DNA of 35,779 bases, taken from positions 1-35,779 of the forward strand of contig MGCQ01000002.1 in assembly GCA_001790445.1 (NCBI GenBank), given 5' to 3'. The number at the start of each line of letters is the position of its first letter. The first letter of the stretch is position 1. A program made the translations under genes and the position numbers. This DNA comes from Candidatus Saccharibacteria bacterium RIFCSPHIGHO2_12_FULL_41_12 (GTDB lineage: Bacteria; Patescibacteriota; Saccharimonadia; Saccharimonadales; 2-12-FULL-41-12). The notes beneath the pieces were generated by a model. It was given only the letters and a program-made list of their open reading frames with translations, ran no database searches and was not told the DNA's origin. Below, piece after piece: positions 17,063-26,795 of the stretch.

Positions 17063-18265
17063 ATGGGTAAAACAAAAGTTGCTATTAATGGTTTTGGTAG
17101 AATCGGGCGGAGTGCGTTCAAAATTGCTTTTGACCGACCTGATCTCGAAATAGTTGCAATTAATGATTTAACTGATAACAAGACTTTGGCTCATCTACTG
17201 AAATATGACAGTAATTATGGCACATACTCTCACGACGTATCTGCAGATGAAAGCGGCATCACAGTTGATGGCAAGAAGATTCAAGTGCTTGCCGAAAAAG
17301 ATCCAAGCCTTTTGCCGTGGACGAATTTAGGCATAGATGTAGTTATCGAATGTACAGGGCGTTTTACCAAAAAAGAAGACGCAGAGCTTCATATCAAAGC
17401 AGGAGCCAAACGAGTGGTGTTGTCTAGCCCGACCAAAAGTGAGGGAATCGATACTATTGTCTATGGAGCCAATGAAGAAAAGCTCAAGACAGCTACTCCA
17501 GTAATCAGCAATGCAAGTTGTACCACTAATTCTTTGGGTGCAGTTATGGCGATACTTGACGAGGCGATTGGCATAGAAAAAGCCTTGCTGACGACGGTGC
17601 ACAGCTATACTGCCAGCCAAGTCCTGCAGGACGCACCGTCAAAAGATCTCCGCGAAGGACGAAATGCCGCAGAGAATATCGTACCGACAACAACTGGTGC
17701 AGCTGTGGCCGTGGCGTTGACATTGCCCCAGTTAAAGGGCAAATTTGATGGTATGAGCGTGCGGGTTCCGACTCCTGTAGTATCACTAAGTGACGTGACT
17801 ATTTTGTTCAAAAAAGACACTTCTGTTGATGAGATCAATGCTATTTTGAAAAAGGCAGCCAATGAGCCGTTTTATCAAGGCATACTTGCAGTTAGTGATG
17901 TGCCACTAGTGAGCAGTGATTATATTGGCAATAGTCACTCTGGAATTGTTGATCTGCTACTGACTAATGTCGTTGGAGGCAATTTGGCCAAGGTAGTCGT
18001 TTGGTATGACAACGAATGGGGCTATAGCAATCGTCTGGTTGAAGAAGTTGCAGACGTGGGCAAACTACTGCAAGAAGGTGGAGGACTTGGCTTACCCAAA
18101 ACTCCCCAGCTCCCAGAGAGCGACCAAGCGACCAGAACCGATTTTTCTTCAGTCGACGTAGCTACGGCTATGCCTTCTTCAGATAAAATCAATTCTGAAC
18201 CACCTGGATCACACTCTGATGAGCAGGCGATTTCGGGCAAGCCAAGTTCGGGGCTCGCTCAGTGA
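17063..18265 (+). CDS. gap: Glyceraldehyde-3-phosphate dehydrogenase with C-terminal extension
   Basis: KVAINGFGRIGRSAFK; SNASCTTNSLGAV; WYDNEWGYSNRLVE; followed by ~60-aa low-complexity tail. Confidence 0.95.
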   Translation: MGKTKVAINGFGRIGRSAFKIAFDRPDLEIVAINDLTDNKTLAHLLKYDSNYGTYSHDVSADESGITVDGKKIQVLAEKDPSLLPWTNLGIDVVIECTGRFTKKEDAELHIKAGAKRVVLSSPTKSEGIDTIVYGANEEKLKTATPVISNASCTTNSLGAVMAILDEAIGIEKALLTTVHSYTASQVLQDAPSKDLREGRNAAENIVPTTTGAAVAVALTLPQLKGKFDGMSVRVPTPVVSLSDVTILFKKDTSVDEINAILKKAANEPFYQGILAVSDVPLVSSDYIGNSHSGIVDLLLTNVVGGNLAKVVVWYDNEWGYSNRLVEEVADVGKLLQEGGGLGLPKTPQLPESDQATRTDFSSVDVATAMPSSDKINSEPPGSHSDEQAISGKPSSGLAQ

Positions 18266-18753
18266 GGATAGCTCTCAGCACTGACCACGCAGGGTTTGGG
18301 GCAGTAAAACAGCTAGCATCTTTTTTAACAGGGCTGGGGCATGAAGTGATAGATTATGGACCAAAAGAATTTGTGGTCACGGACGATTATCCTGATTTTA
18401 TCCGTCCATGCGCTGAGGCCGTAGCGAGTGGCGAATGCGAAGTGGGCATTATCTATGGCGGGAGTGGGCAAGGCGAGGCAATGGTTGCCAACAGAGTCAA
18501 AGGTGCTCGCTGCGGAGTGTTCTACTCTCCGGCAAAAGCGGTAGAACCGATAGATGCAGAGGGCAATATGTCAGAAGATGAATACGAAATTCTCAAGCTT
18601 AATCGTCAACATAATCACGCCAACATGCTAAGTCTGGCAGCAAGATTTTTGACTCAGCAACAGATTGAAAAAGCAGTCAAAACTTGGCTTGATACTCCAT
18701 GGAGTGATGAAGAACGACACTCTCGCCGAGTAAAAAAGATCGACGAGGCTTAA
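18262..18753 (+). CDS. rpiB: Ribose-5-phosphate isomerase B / RpiB-LacAB family (GTG start)
   Basis: MRIALSTDHAGFGAVKQL; EVGIIYGGSGQGEAMVANRVKGARCGV; 4-nt overlap with gap. Confidence 0.9.
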   Translation: MRIALSTDHAGFGAVKQLASFLTGLGHEVIDYGPKEFVVTDDYPDFIRPCAEAVASGECEVGIIYGGSGQGEAMVANRVKGARCGVFYSPAKAVEPIDAEGNMSEDEYEILKLNRQHNHANMLSLAARFLTQQQIEKAVKTWLDTPWSDEERHSRRVKKIDEA

Positions 18754-18756
18754 TCA

Positions 18757-19401
18757 ATGTGCGAGGTTTGCCCAACAGTTACAGCTTTTGATATAGGTGA
18801 GTACAACAGGCAAATGAGAGTTAATACAAGCTTCGCAAAAAGAATACATGTAGATCTTATGGATGGTGTTTTCGCCCCTAGCAAATCGCCAAACTTGTGT
18901 GATATTTGGTTGCCTCAGATTGCTATCAGCGATATACATCTTATGTATCAGAAGCCACACGATTACCTAGAAGAGTTGATCAGGCTCAGGCCAAATATGG
19001 TGATTATCCATGCTGAGGCCGATGCTCATCATATGCATTTTGCTGCAGAGCTACATAAAGAAGGTATCAAGGCAGGACTGGCTGTTTTGGCTGACACGTC
19101 GATTGAGTCAGTCGAAAGAATTATGCATAGCTTTGACCAGATACTTGTTTTTAGTGGTAATTTGGGTTATCAAGGTGGAAGCGCAGTTGATCTTTCTCTA
19201 CTGAGAAAGGCTGATTATGTCAAAGAGCATCATCCAGAAGCAGAACTTGCTTGGGACGGTGGAATCAGTGACCAAAACGCCAAACAACTGGCAGATGGCG
19301 GAATAGACGTGCTTAATACAGGTGGCTATATTCAAAAAGCCGACAATCCACAAGCAAATTACAACAAAATTATGGACTTAATCAGCGGATCACAGGTATA
19401 A
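18757..19401 (+). CDS. rpe: Ribulose-phosphate 3-epimerase family
   Basis: IHVDLMDGVFAPSKS; HAEADAHHMHF; ELAWDGGISDQNAKQLADGGIDVLNTGGYI. Confidence 0.82.
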   Translation: MCEVCPTVTAFDIGEYNRQMRVNTSFAKRIHVDLMDGVFAPSKSPNLCDIWLPQIAISDIHLMYQKPHDYLEELIRLRPNMVIIHAEADAHHMHFAAELHKEGIKAGLAVLADTSIESVERIMHSFDQILVFSGNLGYQGGSAVDLSLLRKADYVKEHHPEAELAWDGGISDQNAKQLADGGIDVLNTGGYIQKADNPQANYNKIMDLISGSQV

Positions 19402-19412
19402 TCATAAATAAT

Positions 19413-20279
19413 ATGGGTGACAAAACAAAAACACTTACATTTAAAGAATTAAAAAAACAAGCTAACGACATCCGCGTCAGTATTATCAAGATGGTCGAAG
19501 CAGCTGGTTCTGGCCACCCCGGCGGGTCACTCGGATTGGCAGACATATTCACAGCTCTGTATTTTGACGTGATGAACTGCGACCCTAAAAATCCTGATTG
19601 GGGAGAACGAGATATATTGCTACTTAGTAACGGACATTGTGTACCGGTGCAATACGCGACTATGGCCCATGCTGGGTTTTTTGATACAAAGGAATTGATC
19701 ACTTTGCGCAAGCACAAGTCCAGGCTGCAAGGACACCCTGAAAGACATGCACTTCCTGGTCTTGAAAACACCAGTGGTCCATTGGGTTGTGGGCTATCTC
19801 AGGCCTGCGGGATGGCTCTAGCTATGAGGATGAATAAGCAAACTAACAGGTATATTTATGTGGTTATGGGGGACGGAGAACTAGATGAGGGTAATGTTTG
19901 GGAAGCTGCTATGCTGGCACCAAAATACAATCTAAATAATATTATTGGGATCGTTGATCGTAACAATATCCAGATTGACGGACCAACAGAAAACATTATG
20001 CCTCTGGGAGATTTAAAACAAAAGTGGGAAGCTTTTGGTTGGAACGCAGTTGATATAGACGGCAATAACATTGAGGCAGTAATTAGTGCTATTGATATGG
20101 CAAAAGCTGTTAAAGAAAAACCGACAGTCTTGATAGCACGGACAACCCCGGGCAAGGGCGTGAGTTTTATGGAAAACGATTACCACTGGCACGGCGTAGC
20201 TCCAAACGCCGATCAAGCAAAAGTAGCGCTTGATGATTTACATGAATTGGGCGCAAAGATTGAGAGCGAACATGAGTGA
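19413..20279 (+). CDS. Transketolase, N-terminal subunit
   Basis: GSGHPGGSLGLADIFTALYF; GDGELDEGNVWEAAMLAPKYNLNNIIGIVDRNN (TPP motif). Confidence 0.93.
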   Translation: MGDKTKTLTFKELKKQANDIRVSIIKMVEAAGSGHPGGSLGLADIFTALYFDVMNCDPKNPDWGERDILLLSNGHCVPVQYATMAHAGFFDTKELITLRKHKSRLQGHPERHALPGLENTSGPLGCGLSQACGMALAMRMNKQTNRYIYVVMGDGELDEGNVWEAAMLAPKYNLNNIIGIVDRNNIQIDGPTENIMPLGDLKQKWEAFGWNAVDIDGNNIEAVISAIDMAKAVKEKPTVLIARTTPGKGVSFMENDYHWHGVAPNADQAKVALDDLHELGAKIESEHE

Positions 20280-21243
20280 TTTGCATTTAGTGGACATGGG
20301 CAATGAACTTGCGAAGGAGCCAACCAGAAAAGGCTTTGGGCGGGGGCTACTAAAAGCTGGGCAGATTGACGAAAACGTCGTAGCGGCGTGTGCTGATTTG
20401 ACTGGTTCTACCTGTATGGATAGTTTTGCAAAAGAATTTCCAGAGAGGTTTGTGCAGGTTGGAGTCGCCGAGCAGAATTTGGTAACAGTCGGCTCAGGAC
20501 TGGCTGCGCAGGGAAAAACCCCTTTTGTCAGTAGCTATGCGGCCTTTAGTCCAGGGCGTAACTGGGAGCAGATAAGGACTACGATTTGCCTGAACAATCA
20601 GCCTGTCAATGTGGTTGGGTCACACGCTGGGATCTCTGTTGGACCGGACGGCGCAACTCACCAAATGTTAGAGGATATAGCTCTGATGAGAGTGCTACCA
20701 AATATGGTTGTAGTTGTCCCCTGTGATGGACCAGAGGCAGAGCGAGCTACTTTAGCACTTGCTAAGGACGATAGACCGTCATACCTGAGGCTCGCGCGTG
20801 AAGCCAGTCCGATTATTACAACTGACAAAACACCTTTTGAAATTGGCAAAGCCTACGTATTTTCTGAGGGCACGGATTTGACAATTATATCTACTGGCAC
20901 TATGACGGCCCAGGCAATGATAGCTAGCGAGCAACTTTATAAACAAGGGGTTGAAGTTGAGGTAGTGCATGTACCGACTATCAAGCCACTAGACAAAGAA
21001 ACAATTCTCAAAAGCGTACGAAAGACCAAAAAGGTGATAACGATCGAAGAAGGTCAAGTAGCCGGCGGGCTGGCTGGCGCAGTGGCAGAACTTTTGGCAG
21101 AAAATTATCCAGCGCCAATGAAAAGACTCGGTGTGCATGATCGATTTGGTGAGTCAGGCACACCAGCAGAACTACTAGAAGACTTTGGTCTAACCGCCCA
21201 CCACATCAAATTAGCCGTCCACGAATTTATCTCTCAAAAATAA
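20272..21243 (+). CDS. Transketolase, C-terminal subunit (called ORF begins 20230; ATG at 20272 preferred)
   Basis: MSDLHLVDMGNELAKEPTRKGFGRGLL; RFVQVGVAEQNLVTVGSGLA; overlaps N-subunit stop by 8 nt. Confidence 0.9.
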   Translation: MSDLHLVDMGNELAKEPTRKGFGRGLLKAGQIDENVVAACADLTGSTCMDSFAKEFPERFVQVGVAEQNLVTVGSGLAAQGKTPFVSSYAAFSPGRNWEQIRTTICLNNQPVNVVGSHAGISVGPDGATHQMLEDIALMRVLPNMVVVVPCDGPEAERATLALAKDDRPSYLRLAREASPIITTDKTPFEIGKAYVFSEGTDLTIISTGTMTAQAMIASEQLYKQGVEVEVVHVPTIKPLDKETILKSVRKTKKVITIEEGQVAGGLAGAVAELLAENYPAPMKRLGVHDRFGESGTPAELLEDFGLTAHHIKLAVHEFISQK

Positions 21244-21685
21244 CGCCTAGAAGACCTAGTTGGTCGGTTCTACTCTTCCAAATTTCTCCGTCTGGTTTTG
21301 TCAAAACTCCATCTGGACATGCGCCTGGGTGCCCTAGGTTATCATACGTTGCAGCATGCTCCCCAAGTTCATCAAGAGTACGCTCGCTTTTTATAACATC
21401 ACCACCGGCTTTGCTACAATATAATTCTGCATGAACTCCAGGTTTATCGACACGATATATTCCACCAACAAAAGTTCCCCCGGCATATATGTTATCCGCG
21501 GATGATCTTAAAATCCTCTCACCACCAAAATTTATTGTGGCTGCTAGCAACCCCGCAACTGCAAAGTATGTAGCTAGTTGTCCGTCATTAAATCTTCTTT
21601 TCTTGGTACTTATAACTTCTGGCGTCTTCTTGGGTGGGTTTCGCCTTCCATTAGCGTCCTCTATACCAGTATTGGGCTTGCCCAT
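21227..21685 (-). CDS. Hypothetical single-TM protein
   Basis: 152 aa with hydrophobic LATYFAVAGLLAATINFG segment; convergent overlap with transketolase C-subunit. Confidence 0.55.
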   Translation of the reverse strand: MGKPNTGIEDANGRRNPPKKTPEVISTKKRRFNDGQLATYFAVAGLLAATINFGGERILRSSADNIYAGGTFVGGIYRVDKPGVHAELYCSKAGGDVIKSERTLDELGEHAATYDNLGHPGACPDGVLTKPDGEIWKSRTDQLGLLGVIFER

Positions 21686-21824
21686 AGTTTACTCCTTTAC
21701 AATTAACTCAAATTATACACTTTATATATAATATTGTCAAAGGTAGTATTTTAATATTCATTCAGAGAGTTGCCTGTGGTATGATAACCATAAGCGTGAA
21801 TTAAAATAAATGGAGAACGCGTAA

Positions 21825-22736
21825 GTGTCTTTGCCAATAGAAGAGATTAAGAATAACACTGCCAAAGCGAGAGAGCTGATGACTAGGGCTACAGCAGAGC
21901 ATTTTGCCGTGGGCGCTTTTAATTTGGATAATCAAGACACGCTCAAAGCGGTTGCACGGGCTGCAGTTGCTAAGAATTCGCCAGTTTTGGTAGAGGTTAG
22001 CCAAGGCGAAGTTGATGCAATTGGTCTCGATAACATCAGGGATGTGGTTGACAACTACAAACAAGAACTGGGGCTAGAGGTATATATCAACCTGGACCAC
22101 AGTCCTACTGTAGAAGCCTGCAAAGCTGCGATAGATGCAGGATTTGAATTTATCCATATTGATATTTCGCAGGCTAATAAAGGCGCCAGCGAGGATGAAA
22201 TTATTGCCAAGACCAAAGAAGTAGTCGAATACGCCAAGACAACTGGTGCGCTGGTGGAAAGCGAACCGCATTATTTTGGAGGAAGTTCAAATGTCCATGA
22301 GGAAAAGATTGATTTTGAAGAGATCAAAAAGACCTTTTCAACCCCAGAGGGGGCAAAAGCATTTGTTGACGTGACTGGAATTGATACATTTGCGGTTGCC
22401 ATAGGTAATTTACATGGATCTTATCCAGTTCCAAAAATACTTGATTTGGCATTGCTCAGTAGAGTTAGAGCAGCAATTAACTGCAATATTAGTTTGCACG
22501 GTGGCAGTGGTACGCCAGGGCATTATTTTAGAAACGCAGCAGTGATTGGCGTGACAAAGATAAATATCAACTCTGATATGAGAATTGCTTATCGCAAAAC
22601 GCTAGAGAAGGTCTTAAAAGAAAATCCCAAAGAATTCGCGGTTGTGAAACTAATGGACGAAGTTATCGGGGCTGTTCAAGATGTTGTAGAGGATAAAATT
22701 GACATGTTTGGTTCTGCTGGAAAGGCAAGACCTTAG
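21825..22736 (+). CDS. fba: Fructose-bisphosphate aldolase, class II (GTG start)
   Basis: FAVGAFNLDNQDTLKAVARAA; NLDHSPTVEACKAAIDAGFEFIHID; LHGGSGTPGHYF. Confidence 0.9.
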   Translation: MSLPIEEIKNNTAKARELMTRATAEHFAVGAFNLDNQDTLKAVARAAVAKNSPVLVEVSQGEVDAIGLDNIRDVVDNYKQELGLEVYINLDHSPTVEACKAAIDAGFEFIHIDISQANKGASEDEIIAKTKEVVEYAKTTGALVESEPHYFGGSSNVHEEKIDFEEIKKTFSTPEGAKAFVDVTGIDTFAVAIGNLHGSYPVPKILDLALLSRVRAAINCNISLHGGSGTPGHYFRNAAVIGVTKININSDMRIAYRKTLEKVLKENPKEFAVVKLMDEVIGAVQDVVEDKIDMFGSAGKARP

Positions 22737-22739
22737 ACA

Positions 22740-22857
22740 AACTACAGATTTGGCGTCTTTCAGCCAAAAACCTGTAGTTCGCACTCAGCGTACCTTTTAG
22801 TACGCTTCATTTACGAGCCTCGCTTTTTAACTGAAATACACTCAAACCTGAAGTTTG
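22740..22857. terminator. Cluster of three hairpins between convergent aldolase genes
   Basis: AACTACAG/CTGTAGTT (22740-22779, inner TTTGGC/GCCAAA), AGCGTAC/GTACGCT (22787-22806), CAAAC/GTTTG (22843-22857). Confidence 0.5.
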
Positions 22858-22872
22858 TTGGATTATTGAAGA

Positions 22873-23886
22873 TTATTTGCGTAATACGTTGGCGTTGGTT
22901 TGTGTAGCTTTGAGAAATTCTTGTTGAGTTCCGGAGTGGTCACTAACACCAAATTTTTTCAAGGCTTCTGATTGGACCCCACGCCCATAACTGGCGCTTA
23001 ATATAGGATCTTCAGCATTGGCAATTGCATTGACAGCTTTTAAGCATTCGGTTGACTGGGGTATACTTAAACCGCCTGATAGAAACACAACTGTGCCAAA
23101 TTCTTTTGGCAATACGTCTCTTATGACTTTTAGGGTTCTGGTCGCAATGTCTCGGTAGTCAAGAGGAGTCGCATCGCTAACAGTTTCTTTGCCAGGTAAC
23201 ACAAAACCAATCTTTAGAATTATCGCTGATAAATCTACGCCTTCTTTTTGCATCGAACTAACCACGGTTGGCAATACATATCTAGCGGCTGCTTCACACT
23301 GGTCAATACTATGAGCTCCCCCCTCATGTTGGGGGTTCATTTTGGCGTAAGATATCTCAGGTTCCACAATGGGTATTAGCCCTTGGTCTTGGTTAGCTTT
23401 GGCGTAATGTGCTAATCCTTCTGCGTTGGTCTGGACATTTGTCTGATAATCAGCATTTGTGGGATCACCAACGGCAATAAAGCTTCTCCACTTTGTACCG
23501 ACGGCTCCCAATGACTTAGACTCACCGAGGAGTGACTCTAGTGTTTCAAATCCTTTTGTCACGTTATACCCGTTTTGTTCGTCCGTATCTAGCCCTTGGT
23601 CGACTTTAACAAAAGTTCCAATCCCTTTGCTGCTAAGTAGGGCAACGGCGTTTTGCTCATTAACTGTTTGATTGGCTGTGGACGGGTGTAATATGACGCC
23701 TCCTACATAAGCTTCTACCCCCCCTGTTGTTAGTAGGTCATCTCGATATTTCTCTGCAAGCTCTACGCTGGGCGTGAGACCGACAGAAGAGAGTCTTTTA
23801 CTAATTGTTCCTGGGCTTTCATCCAGCGCTGCAATTATTTTTGTATTTAACCCAACATTTTGAAGTTTTGTCGATAAATCGCTCAC
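22873..23886 (-). CDS. Fructose-bisphosphate aldolase, class I
   Basis: IIAALDESPGTISKRL; GTFVKVDQGL; GLIPIVEPEI; TVVFLSGGLSIPQSTECLKA. Confidence 0.92.
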   Translation of the reverse strand: MSDLSTKLQNVGLNTKIIAALDESPGTISKRLSSVGLTPSVELAEKYRDDLLTTGGVEAYVGGVILHPSTANQTVNEQNAVALLSSKGIGTFVKVDQGLDTDEQNGYNVTKGFETLESLLGESKSLGAVGTKWRSFIAVGDPTNADYQTNVQTNAEGLAHYAKANQDQGLIPIVEPEISYAKMNPQHEGGAHSIDQCEAAARYVLPTVVSSMQKEGVDLSAIILKIGFVLPGKETVSDATPLDYRDIATRTLKVIRDVLPKEFGTVVFLSGGLSIPQSTECLKAVNAIANAEDPILSASYGRGVQSEALKKFGVSDHSGTQQEFLKATQTNANVLRK

Positions 23887-24017
23887 AGTTTCCTCCTAAA
23901 TTTACTAATTTATAAGACTATTATAGCAAAACTTGGCTAAGTAAATTCTAAATACTTGATATCATGTGGCCAGTTATGTCACAATATACTGAACAATAGT
24001 AAGCTAGGAGGTGGGGC

Positions 24018-25019
24018 TTGAGTCAGATAGAAGTGCTATGTGTCGGAGACGTAGTTACAGATGCATTTATTAGGCTACTTGATGATCGAGCAGAAGTCAT
24101 CGAAAATGCAAATGGCAATAAAAAACTTGCCATGGACTTTGGTACAAAGATCCCATTTGATCATGTAGAGGTTCTTGAAGCTGTTGGCAACGCTGCGAAC
24201 GCAGCAGTAAATTTTGCTAGGCTAGGTTTTAACACAGGGCTTGTTTCAAATGCTGGTGAAGATCGCGATGGTAGAGGCATTATTTCTCATCTTAAAAAAG
24301 AAGGCGTTGATACGAGGTTTGTAACGCTTAACCCTGGCAAGAGCACAAATTACCACTATGTCCTTTGGTACAAGGATGAGCGAACAATACTTATCAAGCA
24401 CGAAGAATATAATTATCACTGGCCACATCTCAGAAAAAACGAAATGCCGAAGTGGATTTACTTCAGTTCTATCTCACAGCACGCTATGGAATACCATGAT
24501 GAGCTGGTAGAATCGCTTGAGCGCCATCCAGAGATAAAGCTTGCTTTTCAGCCTGGGACATTTCAAATGGAGGCAGGTGTTGAACGGATGAAACATGTCT
24601 ATGCCAGAACAGAGCTTGTGGCTGTTAACAGAGAAGAAGCAGTCTATATAACTGGTGGTGAACACGATAATCTTGATGACCTGTTTAATCGTCTTCATGC
24701 GCTCGGACCTAAGATCGTCGTCATCAGCGATGGGCCAAAGGGTAGTTATGCCAGCGATGGCACAAATAGATACAGCATGCCTCTGTATCCTGATCCAGCC
24801 CCGCCTTTTGAGAGGACAGGAGCGGGCGATGCGTTCACTTCAACATTCGTAGCTTCAATCATTAGAGGAAATACAATAGATGGGGCCCTACAATGGGCAC
24901 CAATTAGTTCTATGAATGTAGTCCAGCATGTTGGAGCACAAAAGGGTCTATTGACAGAGCATGAGTTAGCAGAATTGCTAAAAAAAGCCCCATCAACTTA
25001 TCATCCAACAAAAATTTAG
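24018..25019 (+). CDS. PfkB-family carbohydrate/nucleoside kinase (TTG start, SD AGGAGGTG)
   Basis: GNAANAAVNFARLGFNTGLVSNAGED; C-terminal ERTGAGDAFTSTFVASI. Confidence 0.9.
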   Translation: MSQIEVLCVGDVVTDAFIRLLDDRAEVIENANGNKKLAMDFGTKIPFDHVEVLEAVGNAANAAVNFARLGFNTGLVSNAGEDRDGRGIISHLKKEGVDTRFVTLNPGKSTNYHYVLWYKDERTILIKHEEYNYHWPHLRKNEMPKWIYFSSISQHAMEYHDELVESLERHPEIKLAFQPGTFQMEAGVERMKHVYARTELVAVNREEAVYITGGEHDNLDDLFNRLHALGPKIVVISDGPKGSYASDGTNRYSMPLYPDPAPPFERTGAGDAFTSTFVASIIRGNTIDGALQWAPISSMNVVQHVGAQKGLLTEHELAELLKKAPSTYHPTKI

Positions 25020-25046
25020 CACTAAACCTGCGAGGTATAACCAAGA

Positions 25047-26183
25047 ATGACACAATTTCTCATACGGCTTTTTGAAGCTCCCGCGCTCGACTTTCATCGT
25101 CATATTGCTGCCATGGAAAGTAAATTTGGTGCGCGCTCTGTAGATATACAATTAACCAATCGTATCAATGTTGATTCAAAAACAATTCTTCCACATCTCT
25201 CTTTAGAAGCAGATACATTGCCAAAAGAGTTGTATCACTCTCTCAACCAATATCTCTCACAAGAAAACAATTTAATTGAGACAACTCTGGGCTTGACCCA
25301 AGAAAATTTACCTGAGCAGGTAGTCAAAACAATTGTTGATTTTGTTCATAGTAATAAAATGCTTCGTCCTAGTTTCTTTGCGAAACCAGCCAAGCTCAAA
25401 AGCTTTATCAAAAAACACCCTCCCAAAAAAGTCATGAAAATGCTTGGCTATAGATCAGTTGACTCTTTAATGAAGAGAGAAGCGAGCGGGTTTATTATCT
25501 CTTTGGCTAGAGACATAGAAGGCAGCGATTGGCAAAAAGAATATCTCAAATTTTGTTCGAATTTTATTGGTAGTGACTGCTCTATACAAGATATTCATGT
25601 ATCTATCATCTCAGCCAGAACCAGGAAACATTTAGACGCCGACAAAGTTGATCTCAGTTACCTTGTACGAATGTCCCCTGAGTCGGGTAGCTTATCGCTT
25701 GTTCCTCCGGCAAATAGGTTTAAAAATGACACGATTACTTATGCTATGGCGATACTAGATGGTATTTATCAACTTCGTTTGCAAGGAAATTATTATAACT
25801 ATATAAGTTTTGGCAAGGACTTTGGCAAAAAATATGCCAAAGCACTGTTTGGTGGTATACGTAGTGGCACCGGAGATGAAAACTCGATAATGTGGCCAGC
25901 GCTATACAAACAAGTTGCAAGGACGGAGTTGGATGAGCCACTGATTATTGATGATGTCATAGAGAAGCCAGCGCAGCTAATAATGAAACATTTTAAGCTA
26001 ACATTGCCGTGGGATAGGTTTGACGACGTAGTATATGGGGATAAAGATTTAGTGTCATTGAACCTAATGGACGTTGTGACTAATTCGAGCAATAATTTTG
26101 ACTTTGATCAACGGTATATTCACTCTGCACAGCAAGAAATTTGGGACAAATTATCTTACGAATTTTTAAAAAGTAGCGTATAA
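25047..26183 (+). CDS. Conserved-looking hypothetical protein downstream of pfkB-like gene
   Basis: 378-aa ORF, same strand, 27-nt gap; no family recognised. Confidence 0.7.
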   Translation: MTQFLIRLFEAPALDFHRHIAAMESKFGARSVDIQLTNRINVDSKTILPHLSLEADTLPKELYHSLNQYLSQENNLIETTLGLTQENLPEQVVKTIVDFVHSNKMLRPSFFAKPAKLKSFIKKHPPKKVMKMLGYRSVDSLMKREASGFIISLARDIEGSDWQKEYLKFCSNFIGSDCSIQDIHVSIISARTRKHLDADKVDLSYLVRMSPESGSLSLVPPANRFKNDTITYAMAILDGIYQLRLQGNYYNYISFGKDFGKKYAKALFGGIRSGTGDENSIMWPALYKQVARTELDEPLIIDDVIEKPAQLIMKHFKLTLPWDRFDDVVYGDKDLVSLNLMDVVTNSSNNFDFDQRYIHSAQQEIWDKLSYEFLKSSV

Positions 26184-26197
26184 TAAGCACAAGAATT

Positions 26198-26770
26198 ATG
26201 AAATCAATATATCAGATATGTATATCTGGAGCCGCCAAAGGTTCCAGCGTAGAAGAAGGTAAGCGTTTGGCGCTACAGGCCGGTATTGCTATGGCAGGCG
26301 CCAATCAGACATTACTCACAGGTGCAACAATTGGTTTGCCAAATTTTGCGGCAGAAGCTTATAAGCAACACGGTGGCAGAATGAGCGTGGGGATTAGTCC
26401 TGCATCTAGCAAAGTTGAGCATGTCTTAAAATACAGATTACCAACTGCAAGTTACGACACAATATTGTACACAGGTTTGCATTACGTCGGGCGGGATGCT
26501 TTGTTGATCAACTCTAGTGACGCTGTAATAAGTATCGGGGGAAGACTAGGCACGCTTCATGAATTTACAATTGCCATGGAAACGGACACACCTATTGGTT
26601 TTTTGCAGGGCGCAGGCGGGATTAGTAACGAAATCATGGATTTACTAAGAATTGCCGGAGAAACAAAAGCAGACAACGTAGTTTTCAGCGAGGATCCAAA
26701 AGATTTGATTGAGCAGCTGATTTTGATACTTAACCAACGTAACCAAAAGTATCTCAAGATATACTCATAG
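26198..26770 (+). CDS. SLOG/LOG-like Rossmann protein (TIGR00725-like)
   Basis: ISGAAKGSSVEEGKRLALQAGIAMAGANQTLLTGAT..; VISIGGRLGTLHEFTIAMETDTPIGFL. Confidence 0.7.
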   Translation: MKSIYQICISGAAKGSSVEEGKRLALQAGIAMAGANQTLLTGATIGLPNFAAEAYKQHGGRMSVGISPASSKVEHVLKYRLPTASYDTILYTGLHYVGRDALLINSSDAVISIGGRLGTLHEFTIAMETDTPIGFLQGAGGISNEIMDLLRIAGETKADNVVFSEDPKDLIEQLILILNQRNQKYLKIYS

Positions 26771-26795
26771 TTTGATAAACTTAGATAGTGAATGT

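Noticed and set aside
19413-21243. Broken transketolase (pseudogene)
   Set aside because: Separate N and C subunits with overlapping stop/start are a well-known natural arrangement; both halves are intact.
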